Positions 19,836 through 29,283 are shown, counted from the first letter of the stretch. The stretch: 37,679 bases of DNA from an uncultured Christensenellaceae bacterium (GCA_944376205.1 CALWBV010000013.1:1-37679), one strand, 5' to 3'. Notes: generated by a model not told the origin, from the sequence alone. Numbers and translations are program-made.

Positions 19836-20936
19836 ATGATGACTATCGAACAGGCTAAATGGGAAGCCGAAAAGATACAAAAATCCCTTACAGAAGTAAG
19901 AGAGGCACTCGACTATGACGGACTTGCAAAAAAAGCAGAGGAACTCAGAGCGGAGCAGGCCAAGGACAACTTCTGGGACGATATGGAAAACGCACAGAAG
20001 ATAAACAAGGATTTGAGTCGTATAGAGAGCAAGATGAAACACTACGACAAACTCTATGCGCAGGGCGAAGATCTCGAAGTGCTTATCGAATTGACGGAAG
20101 ACAGCAGCGACGAAGGCGCAATGGACGAACTTCAGAAAGAAATCAATTCCTTTTCCGACGCTGTCGAAGCACTTAAACTCGAAACGCTCCTCAAAGGTAA
20201 GTACGACGCAAACAATGCGATACTAACGCTGCATGCAGGCGCAGGCGGCACAGAGGCGCAGGACTGGGCAAACATGCTTTACCGCATGTACACGAGATAT
20301 GCCGAGAGAGTCGGTTACAAGGTTGTCGAACTCGATAAGCTTGCAGGCGACGAAGCAGGCATCAAGAGCGTTACATTTAAGGTAATAGGTGAGAATGCTT
20401 ACGGCTATCTTAAAGCCGAAAAAGGCGTTCACAGACTTGTAAGAATTTCGCCTTTCGACTCCAATGCAAGACGTCATACGTCCTTTGCTTCGTTGGAAGT
20501 AATGCCCGAGATAGAAAATAAAAACGAGATAAAAATCAATCCCGAAGACCTTAAGATAGATACCTACCGAAGCGGCGGCGCAGGCGGACAGCACGTCAAT
20601 AAGACGGAAAGCGCTATACGTATCACGCATATCCCTACGGGTATAATCGTACAGTGTCAGAACGAGAGAAGCCAGATCCAAAACAGAGAACAGGCTATGG
20701 GCATGCTTATATCCAAGCTTATCGAAAAGCAGGAGAGAGAACGTCTTGAAAAAGAAACAGAACTCAAGGGCGACCTCAAAAAAATCGAATGGGGAAGTCA
20801 GATACGAAGCTATGTATTCTGTCCCTACACAATGGTCAAGGATCACCGTACGGGTTGCGAAACGGGTAATATAACGGCGGTTATGGACGGAGATATCGAA
20901 CAATTTATTTTCGATTACCTCAAAAAAGCAAACTGA
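19836..20936 (+). CDS. prfB: Peptide chain release factor 2
   Basis: RF2 ends translation at UAA and UGA codons. The 366-residue protein has the RF2-type SPF tripeptide (205-207), which reads the stop codon, and the catalytic GGQ (250-252). Both are at the same positions as in E. coli RF2. The gene is one uninterrupted frame. At residues 25-28, where most prfB genes carry an in-frame UGA and a +1 frameshift, this gene reads CTC GAC TAT GAC (19908-19919) for Leu-Asp-Tyr-Asp, so the autoregulatory frameshift is absent. Two adjacent ATG codons follow an AGGAG site; either may start translation. It lies between secA and tsaD, probably in one operon. Confidence 0.97.
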   Translation: MMTIEQAKWEAEKIQKSLTEVREALDYDGLAKKAEELRAEQAKDNFWDDMENAQKINKDLSRIESKMKHYDKLYAQGEDLEVLIELTEDSSDEGAMDELQKEINSFSDAVEALKLETLLKGKYDANNAILTLHAGAGGTEAQDWANMLYRMYTRYAERVGYKVVELDKLAGDEAGIKSVTFKVIGENAYGYLKAEKGVHRLVRISPFDSNARRHTSFASLEVMPEIENKNEIKINPEDLKIDTYRSGGAGGQHVNKTESAIRITHIPTGIIVQCQNERSQIQNREQAMGMLISKLIEKQERERLEKETELKGDLKKIEWGSQIRSYVFCPYTMVKDHRTGCETGNITAVMDGDIEQFIFDYLKKAN

Positions 20937-20969
20937 TAAAAATCAATACAAAAGAATTGCAGGCTCATT

Positions 20970-22031
20970 ATGGATTATATCGAGACAGTCAACAAAAAAT
21001 TGGACGCTATGAGAGACAGGGAAGATATCGTTATACTTGCGATAGAGAGTTCCTGCGACGAGACGGCGGTTGCCGTTACGAGGGGCAGACAGCTTCTTGC
21101 CAATGCCATAGCGTCGCAAATCGATATACACAAACGTTTCGGCGGAGTCGTTCCCGAGATAGCTTCGAGAAATCATACGCTTGCAATCGACAACGTTATG
21201 AAAGAAGCGCTTAAGCAGGCTGATATGACTTTGGATGATATCGACTGTATTGCGGTAACTTACGGCGCAGGACTTTTGGGTGCGCTTCTAGTGGGAGTAT
21301 CTTATGCAAAGGCGCTTGCCTATGCTACGCAAAAACCTCTCATTGCCGTAAACCATATCAAAGGACATATTGCGGCAAATTATATTGCTAAACCCGATCT
21401 TAAACCTCCGTATCTGTGTCTTATAGCCAGCGGCGGACATACGACGATAGCGTATGTGAAGTCGCTTGACGAAGTGGAAATCAAGGGAACCACGCAGGAT
21501 GACGCATGCGGAGAGGCTTTCGATAAAGTCGCAAGAGTTTTAGGACTTCCTTATCCCGGCGGACCGCAGATAGAAAAGCTTGCAAAAGAGGGTAAGCCGA
21601 CGATAGAACTTCCCACTCCTTACAAGGATAAGGATACCTACGATTTTTCATACAGCGGCATAAAGACGGCAGTAATAAATTATGCGCATAAGAAAGAACA
21701 AAAGGGAGAGCAAATCGAGAGAGCAGACCTTGCATGTTCGTTTCAAGAGAAAGTAACCGACATTATGGTAAACAATACTTTGCGCTGCGCATGCGATATG
21801 AACGTTAAGACCGTCGTAATAGCTGGCGGCGTGGGCGCAAACGGAGTATTAAGAGAAAAGATGTCTGAAAGGGCGAAGTCTCTCGGTATAGAGGTTTACT
21901 ATCCCCCTATGGTATTGTGTACCGATAACGGCGCAATGATAGCGTCGCAGGCTTACGATATGATAAAGTGCGGAGCTAAAGCCGCAGAACTTACTCTTGA
22001 CGCAAAAGCCGATTTGCGGGTATGGCAATAA
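20970..22031 (+). CDS. tsaD: tRNA N6-threonylcarbamoyladenosine transferase TsaD
   Basis: TsaD, with TsaB and TsaE, transfers the threonylcarbamoyl group to A37 of ANN-decoding tRNAs. The 353-residue protein has the ASKHA-fold opening IESSCDETA, metal ligands H129 and H133 (NHIKGHIAAN) and D319 (CTDNGAM), and the SGGHT and GGVGANG nucleotide-binding loops. The N-terminus has about 20 residues more than the usual start just before ILAIESSCD; a Met at residue 14 is an alternative start, but neither has a strong ribosome binding site (weak GCAGG at 20959-20963). It is probably co-transcribed with secA and prfB. I see no tsaB or tsaE nearby. Confidence 0.96.
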   Translation: MDYIETVNKKLDAMRDREDIVILAIESSCDETAVAVTRGRQLLANAIASQIDIHKRFGGVVPEIASRNHTLAIDNVMKEALKQADMTLDDIDCIAVTYGAGLLGALLVGVSYAKALAYATQKPLIAVNHIKGHIAANYIAKPDLKPPYLCLIASGGHTTIAYVKSLDEVEIKGTTQDDACGEAFDKVARVLGLPYPGGPQIEKLAKEGKPTIELPTPYKDKDTYDFSYSGIKTAVINYAHKKEQKGEQIERADLACSFQEKVTDIMVNNTLRCACDMNVKTVVIAGGVGANGVLREKMSERAKSLGIEVYYPPMVLCTDNGAMIASQAYDMIKCGAKAAELTLDAKADLRVWQ

Positions 22032-22060
22032 TAAAAACCTGATTATCATTCTGATTTAGA
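22032..22060. other. Short spacer after tsaD
   Basis: No convincing terminator hairpin separates tsaD from the next promoter. Confidence 0.3.
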
Positions 22061-22089
22061 TTGACAAGAAAATTTGTATATTATATTAT
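22061..22089 (+). promoter_or_regulatory. Orphan sigma-A promoter between tsaD and rpsL
   Basis: TTGACA (22061-22066) and TATTAT (22084-22089) are separated by 17 bp, one of the best box pairs in the window. No gene with a ribosome binding site begins downstream before the rpsL promoter. Confidence 0.65.
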
Positions 22090-22095
22090 TATAAT

Positions 22096-22255
22096 AATAT
22101 TTATCAATATTCGTATGCTCAAATGCGTTCGGAAAGCCGTTGAGCAGCATAAAAAAATTGCAAAAGGGAATTTTATCTGTATCGGACAAAGTCATTTTAC
22201 ATATAAAAACGCTCATCCGGTAAAAAAGACGTTCTCGGGTGACGGTATATAAACT
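22096..22255 (+). ncRNA. Candidate structured transcript upstream of rpsL
   Basis: The predicted RNA contains a stem GCTCAA/TTGAGC around 22116-22145 enclosing CGG-aaag-CCG, and a longer-range stem TCATCCG (22213-22219) with CGGGTGA (22236-22242). A 45-codon frame from the ATG at 22118 to a TAA near 22252 exists but has no ribosome binding site and no recognisable product. It may be an untranslated RNA, a decayed gene or simply a long leader of rpsL. No clear terminator was found. Confidence 0.3.
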
Positions 22256-22293
22256 TATTTTATATAAATATTCAAAAAACTCAAATCAAACGC

Positions 22294-22322
22294 TTGACTA
22301 AAAAATTAATTACATATAAAAT
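22294..22322 (+). promoter_or_regulatory. Sigma-A promoter of the str operon
   Basis: TTGACT (22294-22299) and TAAAAT (22317-22322) are 17 bp apart, leaving a leader of about 140 bases before rpsL. Confidence 0.75.
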
Positions 22323-22368
22323 AGTTATGCTATGAGTAAAATGCTACTCGTATGCATTACTTTGCACA

Positions 22369-22439
22369 AAAAAACCGTGGGTGTGACGGTTTTTAGTCAA
22401 ATAAATATGAGATTATCCTTCAGGGTTGCTGGATAACTC
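22369..22439 (+). promoter_or_regulatory. Structured rpsL leader with attenuator-like hairpin
   Basis: AAAAACCGT (22370-22378) pairs with ACGGTTTTT (22386-22394), a terminator-like hairpin whose T-run lies within the stem. Downstream, GAGATTATCC (22409-22418) pairs with GGATAACTC (22431-22439) with one bulged A, ending about 15 bases before the AGGAGG site. The structures could attenuate transcription or bind a ribosomal protein; I do not recognise a known leader family. Confidence 0.45.
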
Positions 22440-22469
22440 ATCCGACAAATTTTACAGGAGGTTCGCAAA

Positions 22470-22841
22470 ATGCCCACAATCAATCAATTAATCAGGCAAG
22501 GTCGCGAGAAGCAAGTAAAGAAGTCTACTGCACCTATCATGCAGAAGAACCCTCAAAAGAGAGGCGTATGCCTTTCCGTTACCACAACTTCTCCTAAAAA
22601 GCCTAACTCCGCTTTGAGAAAGATTGCCAGAGTTCGTCTTGTCAACGGTCTTGAAGGTACCATTTACATTCCCGGTATCGGTCACAACTTGCAAGAGCAC
22701 AGCGTCGTTCTTATCAGAGGCGGTAGAGTAAGAGATTTGCCTGGTGTCAGATATCACATTATCCGTGGCACCTTGGATAGCGCAGGCGTTGCAAAACGTA
22801 TGCAGGCAAGATCTAAATACGGCGCAAAGAGACCTAAATAA
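22470..22841 (+). CDS. rpsL: 30S ribosomal protein S12
   Basis: S12 lines the decoding centre of the 30S subunit. The 123-residue protein is typical, with [10 protein letters not shown] and the [13 protein letters not shown] loop. Lys43 is present, but residue 88 is Arg (codon AGA) where most bacteria have Lys. Asp89, the residue methylthiolated in many bacteria, is kept. Lys-to-Arg at this position is a well-known streptomycin-resistance substitution in E. coli and mycobacteria. AGGAGG precedes the ATG. It is the first gene of the str operon and is followed by rpsG after 63 bp. Confidence 0.98.
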   Translation: MPTINQLIRQGREKQVKKSTAPIMQKNPQKRGVCLSVTTTSPKKPNSALRKIARVRLVNGLEGTIYIPGIGHNLQEHSVVLIRGGRVRDLPGVRYHIIRGTLDSAGVAKRMQARSKYGAKRPK

Positions 22842-22898
22842 GCATTGCCTATTTAGTCGGATGTAATCATTTATTCACAATCTAAACAAGGAGGTTAA

Positions 22899-23375
<477 letters not shown>

Positions 23376-23408
23376 TCATTACCGCGCACAATTCAGAAGA
23401 GGTAAAAA

Positions 23409-25505
23409 ATGGCTAGAGAATATTCTTTGGAAAACACCAGAAATATCGGCATCATGGCTCACATCGATGCCGGCAAGACCACCACGAGTGAAAGAATTCT
23501 GTTCTACACAGGTATCAACCACAAGATCGGTGAGGTGCACGAAGGTGCAGCTACCATGGACTGGATGGAACAGGAACAGGAAAGAGGTATCACAATTACT
23601 TCCGCTGCTACGACCACTCACTGGAAGGGAACTTGCATCAACCTGATCGATACTCCGGGACACGTTGACTTCACGGTAGAAGTTGAACGTTCGTTGCGTA
23701 TTCTTGACGGTGCAGTTGCATTGTTCTGCGCAAGAGGCGGCGTTGAGCCCCAGTCTGAAACCGTTTGGAGACAGGCTACGAAGTATCACGTACCCAGAAT
23801 CGCTTTCGTCAACAAGATGGACAAGGACGACGCAAGCTACTTCAGAACTATCGATATGATGAATAAGAGACTCAATGCAAACGCTATTGCTATGCAGTAT
23901 CCTATCGGTGCAGAAAAGACTTTCAGAGGTATCGTAGATTTGCTTACCATGAAGGCTTACTACAACGAAGGAAAGAACGGCGAGATCCTTACCGAAAAGG
24001 AAATCCCCGCTGAAATCCAGGCAGAAGCAGAAGAAGCAAGAGCAGCATTGATCGAAAAAATCGCTGAATTCGACGACGCACTTATGGAGAAGTTCTTCGA
24101 AGGCGACATAAGCGTTGAGGCTATGCCTAAAGAAATGCTTAAGCCCATTATCCGTAAGGCTACGATCGATATGAAGATCACTCCCGCATTCTGCGGAACA
24201 TCTTTGGGAAATAAGGGTACACAGCTTTTGCTTGACGCAATCGTTGACTATTTGCCCGCACCTACCGACGTTCCTAACGTTGAAGGTCATGTTCCCGGCG
24301 ATAAGGAAAAGATCGTCAGCCGTAAGTCTTCGGACGACGAATCTTTCAGCGGTCTCGCATTTAAGATCGCTACCGACCCCTTCATCGGTAAGCTCGCATT
24401 CTTCAGAGTTTACTCGGGTGTTCTCACCAAGGGTTCTTATGTATACAACTCCACAAAGGACAAGAGAGAAAGAGTCGGCCGTCTCGTTAGAATGCACGCC
24501 AACAGCCGTACAGAAATCGACGAGGCTCATGCAGGCGATATCGTTGCTATCGTAGGTCTTAAAGATACCACCACGGGTGACACGCTTTGCGACGAAAACA
24601 ATCCTATCATCCTCGAGTCCATGGACTTCCCCGATCCCGTTATTCAGATCGCTATCGAACCCAAGACAAAGGCAGGTCAGGAAAAGATGGGTCTTGCACT
24701 TCAGAAACTTGCAGAAGAAGATCCTACTTTCAAGACATATACCGATCAGGAAACAGGTCAGACCATTATCGCAGGTATGGGTGAATTGCACCTTGACATT
24801 ATCGTTGACAGATTGAGAAGAGAGTTTAAGGTAGAAGCAAACGTAGGTAATCCTCAGGTTGCTTACCGTGAGACAATCCGTAAAGAAGTCAACGCAGAAG
24901 GACTCTTCAAGAGACAGTCCGGTGGTAAAGGTCAGTACGGTCACTGTAAGATCGTTCTCTCTCCCAACGAGGCAGGCAAAGGCGTTACTTTTGTCGATAA
25001 GACAGTCGGCGGTAGTATTCCTAAAGAATACATTCCTGCTGTTGAAGCCGGTATCAGAGAGGCTGCAAGAGGCGGTATCCTCGCAGGTTACGAAATGGTT
25101 GACTTCAACATCGACTTGATCGACGGTAGCTACCACGAAGTAGACTCGTCCGAAATGGCATTTAAGATCGCAGGTTCTATGGCATTCAAGGACGGTGCTG
25201 CTAAAGCTAACCCCGTATTGCTCGAACCTATCATGAGCGTAGAAGTACAGGCTCCCGAAGATTACCTCGGTACTATCCTCGGTAGTGTTACGGCTCGTAG
25301 AGGTACTATCAAAACCACCGAAGAAAGAAACGGCGTTCAGGTAGTAGATGCAGACGTACCTTTGGCAGAAATGTTCGGTTACGCAACCGATTTGAGAGGT
25401 TCCACACAGGGTAGAGGTAACTTCGTAATGCAGTTTGACCACTATGCTGAAGTTCCGAAGTCTGTTGCTGAAAAGATTATCGGCGCAAGAGCGAAAAAAG
25501 ACTAA
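23409..25505 (+). CDS. fusA: Elongation factor G
   Basis: EF-G is the GTPase that drives translocation and, with ribosome recycling factor, ribosome splitting. The 698-residue protein has the P-loop AHIDAGKTT near residue 19, the DTPGHVDFT switch II, NKMD, and the domain IV region ([13 protein letters not shown]). The length is normal. It starts after AGAGG, 33 bp after rpsG, and belongs to the str operon. tuf follows after 111 bp with its own promoter. No fusidic-acid-type change was searched for. Confidence 0.98.
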   Translation: MAREYSLENTRNIGIMAHIDAGKTTTSERILFYTGINHKIGEVHEGAATMDWMEQEQERGITITSAATTTHWKGTCINLIDTPGHVDFTVEVERSLRILDGAVALFCARGGVEPQSETVWRQATKYHVPRIAFVNKMDKDDASYFRTIDMMNKRLNANAIAMQYPIGAEKTFRGIVDLLTMKAYYNEGKNGEILTEKEIPAEIQAEAEEARAALIEKIAEFDDALMEKFFEGDISVEAMPKEMLKPIIRKATIDMKITPAFCGTSLGNKGTQLLLDAIVDYLPAPTDVPNVEGHVPGDKEKIVSRKSSDDESFSGLAFKIATDPFIGKLAFFRVYSGVLTKGSYVYNSTKDKRERVGRLVRMHANSRTEIDEAHAGDIVAIVGLKDTTTGDTLCDENNPIILESMDFPDPVIQIAIEPKTKAGQEKMGLALQKLAEEDPTFKTYTDQETGQTIIAGMGELHLDIIVDRLRREFKVEANVGNPQVAYRETIRKEVNAEGLFKRQSGGKGQYGHCKIVLSPNEAGKGVTFVDKTVGGSIPKEYIPAVEAGIREAARGGILAGYEMVDFNIDLIDGSYHEVDSSEMAFKIAGSMAFKDGAAKANPVLLEPIMSVEVQAPEDYLGTILGSVTARRGTIKTTEERNGVQVVDADVPLAEMFGYATDLRGSTQGRGNFVMQFDHYAEVPKSVAEKIIGARAKKD

Positions 25506-25529
25506 TATTTATTAAAATATAAATAAATG

Positions 25530-25558
25530 TTGACAAAATCGCAAAAACATTATAAAAT
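25530..25558 (+). promoter_or_regulatory. Sigma-A promoter of tuf
   Basis: TTGACA (25530-25535) and TAAAAT (25553-25558) are separated by 17 bp in the fusA-tuf gap, so EF-Tu can be made independently of the str operon transcript. No terminator lies between fusA and this promoter. Confidence 0.82.
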
Positions 25559-25616
25559 AATAAAGGTTAATAAAAAAGACTAATTCATTTTTATATTATC
25601 AGGAGGATATTTAACT

Positions 25617-26819
25617 ATGTCTAAGGCTAAATTCGAAAGAACTAAACCCCACGTTAATATCGGTACGATCGGTCACGTTGACCACGGTAAGACCACTCTT
25701 ACGGCCGCTATTACAATGTATTCCGCAGCTAAGGGCTTTGCTCAAAAGATGAGATATGATGAAATCGACAAGGCACCCGAAGAGAAGGAAAGAGGTATCA
25801 CAATCAACACCGCTCACGTTGAGTACGAGACCGAAAAGCGTCACTACGCTCACGTTGACTGCCCCGGACACGCAGACTATGTAAAGAACATGATTACCGG
25901 TGCTGCACAGATGGACGGCGCAATCCTCGTAGTTGCATCTACCGATGGTCCTATGCCCCAGACCAGAGAGCACATCTTGCTCGCTCGTCAGGTAGGCGTT
26001 CCTTATATCGTTGTATTCATGAACAAGACTGACCAAGTTGACGATCCCGAATTGCTCGAATTGGTTGAAATGGAAATCAGAGAACTCCTCAGCGAATACG
26101 GTTTCCCCGGCGACGATACTCCTATCATCAAAGGTTCCGCACTCCTCGCTTTGGAAGCTGCTTCCAACGGTGATATTGCTAACCCTGCTTGCAATTGCAT
26201 TCAGGAACTCCTCGATGCAGTTGACGCTTACATCCCTGCACCTGAGCGTGACACCGATAAGCCTTTCTTGATGCCTGTTGAAGACGTATTCACCATTACC
26301 GGTAGAGGTACTGTTGCAACTGGTAGAGTAGAAAGAGGTGTTGTAAAAGTTCAGGATAAGGTTCAGATCGTTGGTATCAAACCTACCACCGATACCGTTA
26401 TCACCGGTCTTGAAATGTTCAGAAAGCTCCTCGACGAAGCATACGCAGGCGACAACGTTGGTGCATTGCTCCGTGGTATCGACAGAAAGGGTATTGAAAG
26501 AGGTCAGGTTCTTGCTAAACCCGGCACTATCAATCCTCACACCAAGTTCTCTTCTCAGGTTTACGTTTTGACCAAGGACGAAGGTGGTCGTCATACTCCT
26601 TTCTTCAACGGATATCGTCCTCAGTTCTATTTCAGAACAACCGACGTTACCGGTTCCATCAAGTTGCCTGAAGGCGTTGAAATGGTTATGCCTGGCGACA
26701 ACATCAACATGGACGTTACGCTCATCACTCCTATCGCTATCGAAGAAGGTTTGCGTTTCGCTATCCGTGAAGGTGGCAGAACAGTTGGTTCCGGCGTTGT
26801 ATCCAAGATCATGGAATAA
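25617..26819 (+). CDS. tuf: Elongation factor Tu
   Basis: EF-Tu carries aminoacyl-tRNA to the ribosome as a ternary complex with GTP. The 400-residue protein shows GHVDHGKTT (about 19-27), the RGITI effector loop, DCPGHADYV and NKTD (the more common form is NKCD). Domains II and III are complete, ending VSKIME. AGGAGG is ten bases before the ATG. Its own strong promoter and a long terminator frame it. Only one tuf is in the window. Confidence 0.98.
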   Translation: MSKAKFERTKPHVNIGTIGHVDHGKTTLTAAITMYSAAKGFAQKMRYDEIDKAPEEKERGITINTAHVEYETEKRHYAHVDCPGHADYVKNMITGAAQMDGAILVVASTDGPMPQTREHILLARQVGVPYIVVFMNKTDQVDDPELLELVEMEIRELLSEYGFPGDDTPIIKGSALLALEAASNGDIANPACNCIQELLDAVDAYIPAPERDTDKPFLMPVEDVFTITGRGTVATGRVERGVVKVQDKVQIVGIKPTTDTVITGLEMFRKLLDEAYAGDNVGALLRGIDRKGIERGQVLAKPGTINPHTKFSSQVYVLTKDEGGRHTPFFNGYRPQFYFRTTDVTGSIKLPEGVEMVMPGDNINMDVTLITPIAIEEGLRFAIREGGRTVGSGVVSKIME

Positions 26820-26823
26820 TCGT

Positions 26824-26880
26824 CGACAAGACAAACTAAAAAAAAGAAGGTATCGCAAGGTACCTTCTTTTTTCTTGTCG
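26824..26880 (+). terminator. Extended intrinsic terminator of tuf
   Basis: AAAAAGAAGGTA pairs with TACCTTCTTTTT around an eight-base loop (26853-26860). Outside it, CGACAAG (26824-26830) pairs with CTTGTCG (26874-26880), giving an unusually long two-part stem. Confidence 0.9.
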
Positions 26881-26993
26881 TATTTTTTGATTGACATAAT
26901 CAACCATTGTTATTTGTATTAGTTTGTAAAGATAAGTCATCATTATAAATCGGCTTAAAGTTTATCTTTGCAATTGTTAATTTCATATTTGCC

Positions 26994-27022
26994 TTGACAA
27001 ATATTTTATATTATATTAGAAT
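26994..27022 (+). promoter_or_regulatory. Sigma-A promoter of the SDR gene
   Basis: TTGACA (26994-26999) and TAGAAT (27017-27022) are 17 bp apart. The 110 bases before it, after the tuf terminator, hold nothing I recognise. Confidence 0.75.
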
Positions 27023-27081
27023 ATTATCGTTAAATTATAAACAATTTGTAATTTGATAAATTATTCGGGAATGGTGATAAT

Positions 27082-28035
27082 ATGAACAGCAAATGGCTTT
27101 ACGGCAGAAACGTCGTTCTTACAGGATGTTCTACCGGTATGGGTAAAGAAATCCTTTTGATTTTGGTAAAGAAATACGGTTGCAATGTTATGGGTATTGC
27201 GAGAAACAAGGCAAAACTCGACGAACTCAAAAAAGAACTCGGCGATAAATTCAGTTATCGTCGCATCAATATATCCTCTCTCGAGGACTGGAAAAAGTTT
27301 GCTCAAGAGCTTGAGGATATGGGCTTCATGACAGATATTCTCATCAACAATGCGGGCATGATCCAACCTTTCGGACAGTTCAACGATTTGACCGACGAGC
27401 AGGTAAAGAAAGTTGTTGATACCAACTTGATGAGCGTTGTTTATTCTTGCAAGGCTATGTTGCCTACAATCAAAAAGTCCAAATTCGGATATGTATGCAA
27501 CGTTGCAAGCGCTTCGGCAATTCTTCCCGTAGGCGGCGAGAGTATTTACTCGGCTACAAAGGGCGGCGTATGGGCATTGACAGAATGTCTTGCACAAGAA
27601 CTTCGCGGTTTCGGAATAGGTGTATCCTGCGTTATGCCCGGACCCGTTAAGACGGATATTTACAAAGCAAGAGAGGGTGAAAGCGGTCCCAAAGCTGATT
27701 CGCTTGTAGAGAGCGTCGGTATTACTGCACAGACGGCTGCAAAGAGAATCGTAAAGGCTATCAAGAAAGGTAAGACAAGAGTTGTTACCGACGGTGTTGC
27801 CAGACTTATGGACTTCGGTATGAGAGTTTGTCCCGCTACGACTTGCAAAATGACGGGCAACCTTATGAAGAAATTCAGTCCCAAGATCGGTTCGTTCAAA
27901 CCTATATATCAAGAACAGTTTGACAGAAAAGACGAACTTAAAAAGATGAAGAAAGACAGAAAGAATCATATCTATAAGAAAATCGAGAATACTCCTTCGG
28001 GCGCATTTTCGGGCGATGACGTCACCAATATCTGA
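27082..28035 (+). CDS. Short-chain dehydrogenase/reductase
   Basis: The 317-residue protein is a classical SDR oxidoreductase. The N-terminal Rossmann motif TGCSTGMG (about residues 14-21), NNAG (about 90-93), a Ser in NVASASA and the catalytic YSATK (near 156-160) are all present, so it should bind NAD(P)H. The substrate is not indicated; the PGPVKTDIYK segment suggests a dihydroxyacetone-phosphate or sphinganine-reductase-like subgroup, but this is a guess. The C-terminal 60 residues are unusually Lys-rich and extend past the core fold. The ribosome binding site is weak (GGTG). It is monocistronic, between its own promoter and terminator. Confidence 0.85.
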   Translation: MNSKWLYGRNVVLTGCSTGMGKEILLILVKKYGCNVMGIARNKAKLDELKKELGDKFSYRRINISSLEDWKKFAQELEDMGFMTDILINNAGMIQPFGQFNDLTDEQVKKVVDTNLMSVVYSCKAMLPTIKKSKFGYVCNVASASAILPVGGESIYSATKGGVWALTECLAQELRGFGIGVSCVMPGPVKTDIYKAREGESGPKADSLVESVGITAQTAAKRIVKAIKKGKTRVVTDGVARLMDFGMRVCPATTCKMTGNLMKKFSPKIGSFKPIYQEQFDRKDELKKMKKDRKNHIYKKIENTPSGAFSGDDVTNI

Positions 28036-28054
28036 TAAATTTACATACATAACG

Positions 28055-28084
28055 ATACAAAAGCGCTTTTGAGCGCTTTTGTAT
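28055..28084 (+). terminator. Intrinsic terminator of the SDR gene
   Basis: ATACAAAAGCGC (28055-28066) pairs perfectly with GCGCTTTTGTAT (28073-28084) around a six-base loop; the T-run is part of the stem. Confidence 0.8.
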
Positions 28085-28117
28085 TATAAAATATAACAAA
28101 TTTTATTAAAAATTTAT

Positions 28118-28146
28118 TTGACACATCAGGTGTCTTATGCTACAAT
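28118..28146 (+). promoter_or_regulatory. Sigma-A promoter of rpmG-secE-nusG
   Basis: TTGACA (28118-28123) and TACAAT (28141-28146) are exactly 17 bp apart. A 5-bp inverted repeat, GACAC/GTGTC (28120-28124 and 28130-28134), overlaps the -35 box and could be an operator. Confidence 0.85.
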
Positions 28147-28152
28147 GTATAA

Positions 28153-28186
28153 GCACCTACTATGAGGTGTAATTTTTTTGGAGGTG
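28153..28186 (+). promoter_or_regulatory. rpmG leader with competing pairing over the Shine-Dalgarno
   Basis: GCACCT (28153-28158) can pair with AGGTGT (28165-28170), making a small hairpin followed by seven T. The same CACCT can alternatively pair with AGGTG at 28182-28186, which is the ribosome binding site itself. The leader could switch between partial termination and hiding the binding site. Confidence 0.4.
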
Positions 28187-28194
28187 TTGTTCAA

Positions 28195-28344
28195 ATGACA
28201 ACAAGAATTACTTTGGCTTGTACGGAATGTAAGCAACGCAATTACGACACATATAAGAATAAGAAAAATACTCCCGACAGATTGGAGATTAAAAAGTATT
28301 GCAAATTCTGTAAGAAGACTACCTTGCATAAAGAGACCAAGTAA
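28195..28344 (+). CDS. rpmG: 50S ribosomal protein L33, zinc-ribbon form
   Basis: This 49-residue protein starts [12 protein letters not shown] and has two CxxC pairs (CTEC and CKFC), so it is the zinc-binding L33 type. I chose the ATG at 28195 because GGAGGTG lies nine bases upstream and it matches the family N-terminus; a frame open from 28162 would run through the leader hairpin and the binding site. It heads the rpmG-secE-nusG group, an order common in Firmicutes. Confidence 0.95.
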   Translation: MTTRITLACTECKQRNYDTYKNKKNTPDRLEIKKYCKFCKKTTLHKETK

Positions 28345-28361
28345 TAAGGAGACCTTTATTT

Positions 28362-28709
28362 ATGGCAAAGAAAAATAAAAATCAAATGGTTTCCGGCGAA
28401 ACTTTGATTTCAAACGCACCTCTTAAAGACGCAGATTTTGAAAATAAAAACGTACCTGCACAGGTGGAGAATAAAAAAGCCAATAAAGGCAACAAGGAAA
28501 AGAAACCCGGAGCCGGCTCGAGAATCAGAAAGACTTTCAAGGAAATGTTCTCTGAACTTAAGAAGGTCAGCTGGCCTACCGCAAAGAAGACTGCATCTAT
28601 GTTCGGTATAGTAGTAGTTGTAGTTTTGTTCTTCCTCGTTGTTATCTCCGCTTTTGACTACGGTATTATGAATCTGGTCAAACTTTTGATGGATCATTCC
28701 GTTGTTTAA
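28362..28709 (+). CDS. secE: Preprotein translocase subunit SecE
   Basis: SecE clamps SecY in the translocon. The 115-residue protein has a Lys-rich N-terminal extension of about 55 residues, then the amphipathic helix with ELKKVSWPTAKK and a single membrane span (about residues 83-105). The core is the usual minimal one-span Firmicutes SecE. AAGGAGA precedes the start. nusG follows directly. Confidence 0.95.
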   Translation: MAKKNKNQMVSGETLISNAPLKDADFENKNVPAQVENKKANKGNKEKKPGAGSRIRKTFKEMFSELKKVSWPTAKKTASMFGIVVVVVLFFLVVISAFDYGIMNLVKLLMDHSVV

Positions 28710-28721
28710 GAGGTGAGAGTT

Positions 28722-29267
28722 ATGGAAGAAGAGAAGAAATATACTCCGGCTGACGCAAAGTGGTATATTTTGCAGACTCAATACGGATATGAAAGTATTG
28801 CGAAGTCATCACTCAATCAGCTTGTAGAACTCAATAACCTCGGCGACTTTATCTTTGATATTGTCGTTCCCGAAGAAGAGGAAATCGTAGAGCGCAACGG
28901 CAAAAAGAAAGTCGTTATGCGCAAAAAATATCCCAACTACATCTTTATCAAGATGATTTACACCAAGCAGATCTGGTTTCTCGTAAAAAATACGAGAGGT
29001 ATCAAAGATTTCTGCAGCGGCTACGACGGCAAGCCCATTCCTATGAGCGACGACGAAGTAAAACGTACTCAACTTGAAAAGATTACGATCGACGATCTCA
29101 AGATCAACGTAGGCGACCATATCAATATCTTGAGCGGTCCTTTGCAAGGCTTTATGGGCGAAGTAAAGGAAATCAAGCCCGATATCGAAAAGGTTAAAGT
29201 TACGGTAATGATGTTCGGCAGAGAAACAACTGTAGAACTCGATTACGGTCAGATCGAAAAATTATAA
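28722..29267 (+). CDS. nusG: Transcription elongation factor NusG
   Basis: NusG binds RNA polymerase, modulates pausing and couples it to ribosomes or Rho. The NGN domain starts with WYILQTQYGYE and the C-terminal KOW domain includes VGDHINILSGPLQGFMGEV. I place the start at the ATG at 28722 (181 residues), six bases after AAGAGGTGAG; a GTG at 28713 lies within that binding site. In Firmicutes secE-nusG-rplKAJL is a standard order, and the group is kept here. A gap of 88 bp separates it from rplK. Confidence 0.95.
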   Translation: MEEEKKYTPADAKWYILQTQYGYESIAKSSLNQLVELNNLGDFIFDIVVPEEEEIVERNGKKKVVMRKKYPNYIFIKMIYTKQIWFLVKNTRGIKDFCSGYDGKPIPMSDDEVKRTQLEKITIDDLKINVGDHINILSGPLQGFMGEVKEIKPDIEKVKVTVMMFGRETTVELDYGQIEKL

Positions 29268-29283
29268 GTCAACAACAGTCTTT

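Noticed and set aside
22061..22252. 63-codon frame before rpsL
   Set aside because: Its first codon is the TTG of the promoter and no ribosome binding site precedes any start codon in it.
28162..28194. Upstream extension of rpmG
   Set aside because: It would read through the leader hairpin and the Shine-Dalgarno. The ATG at 28195 matches the family N-terminus.
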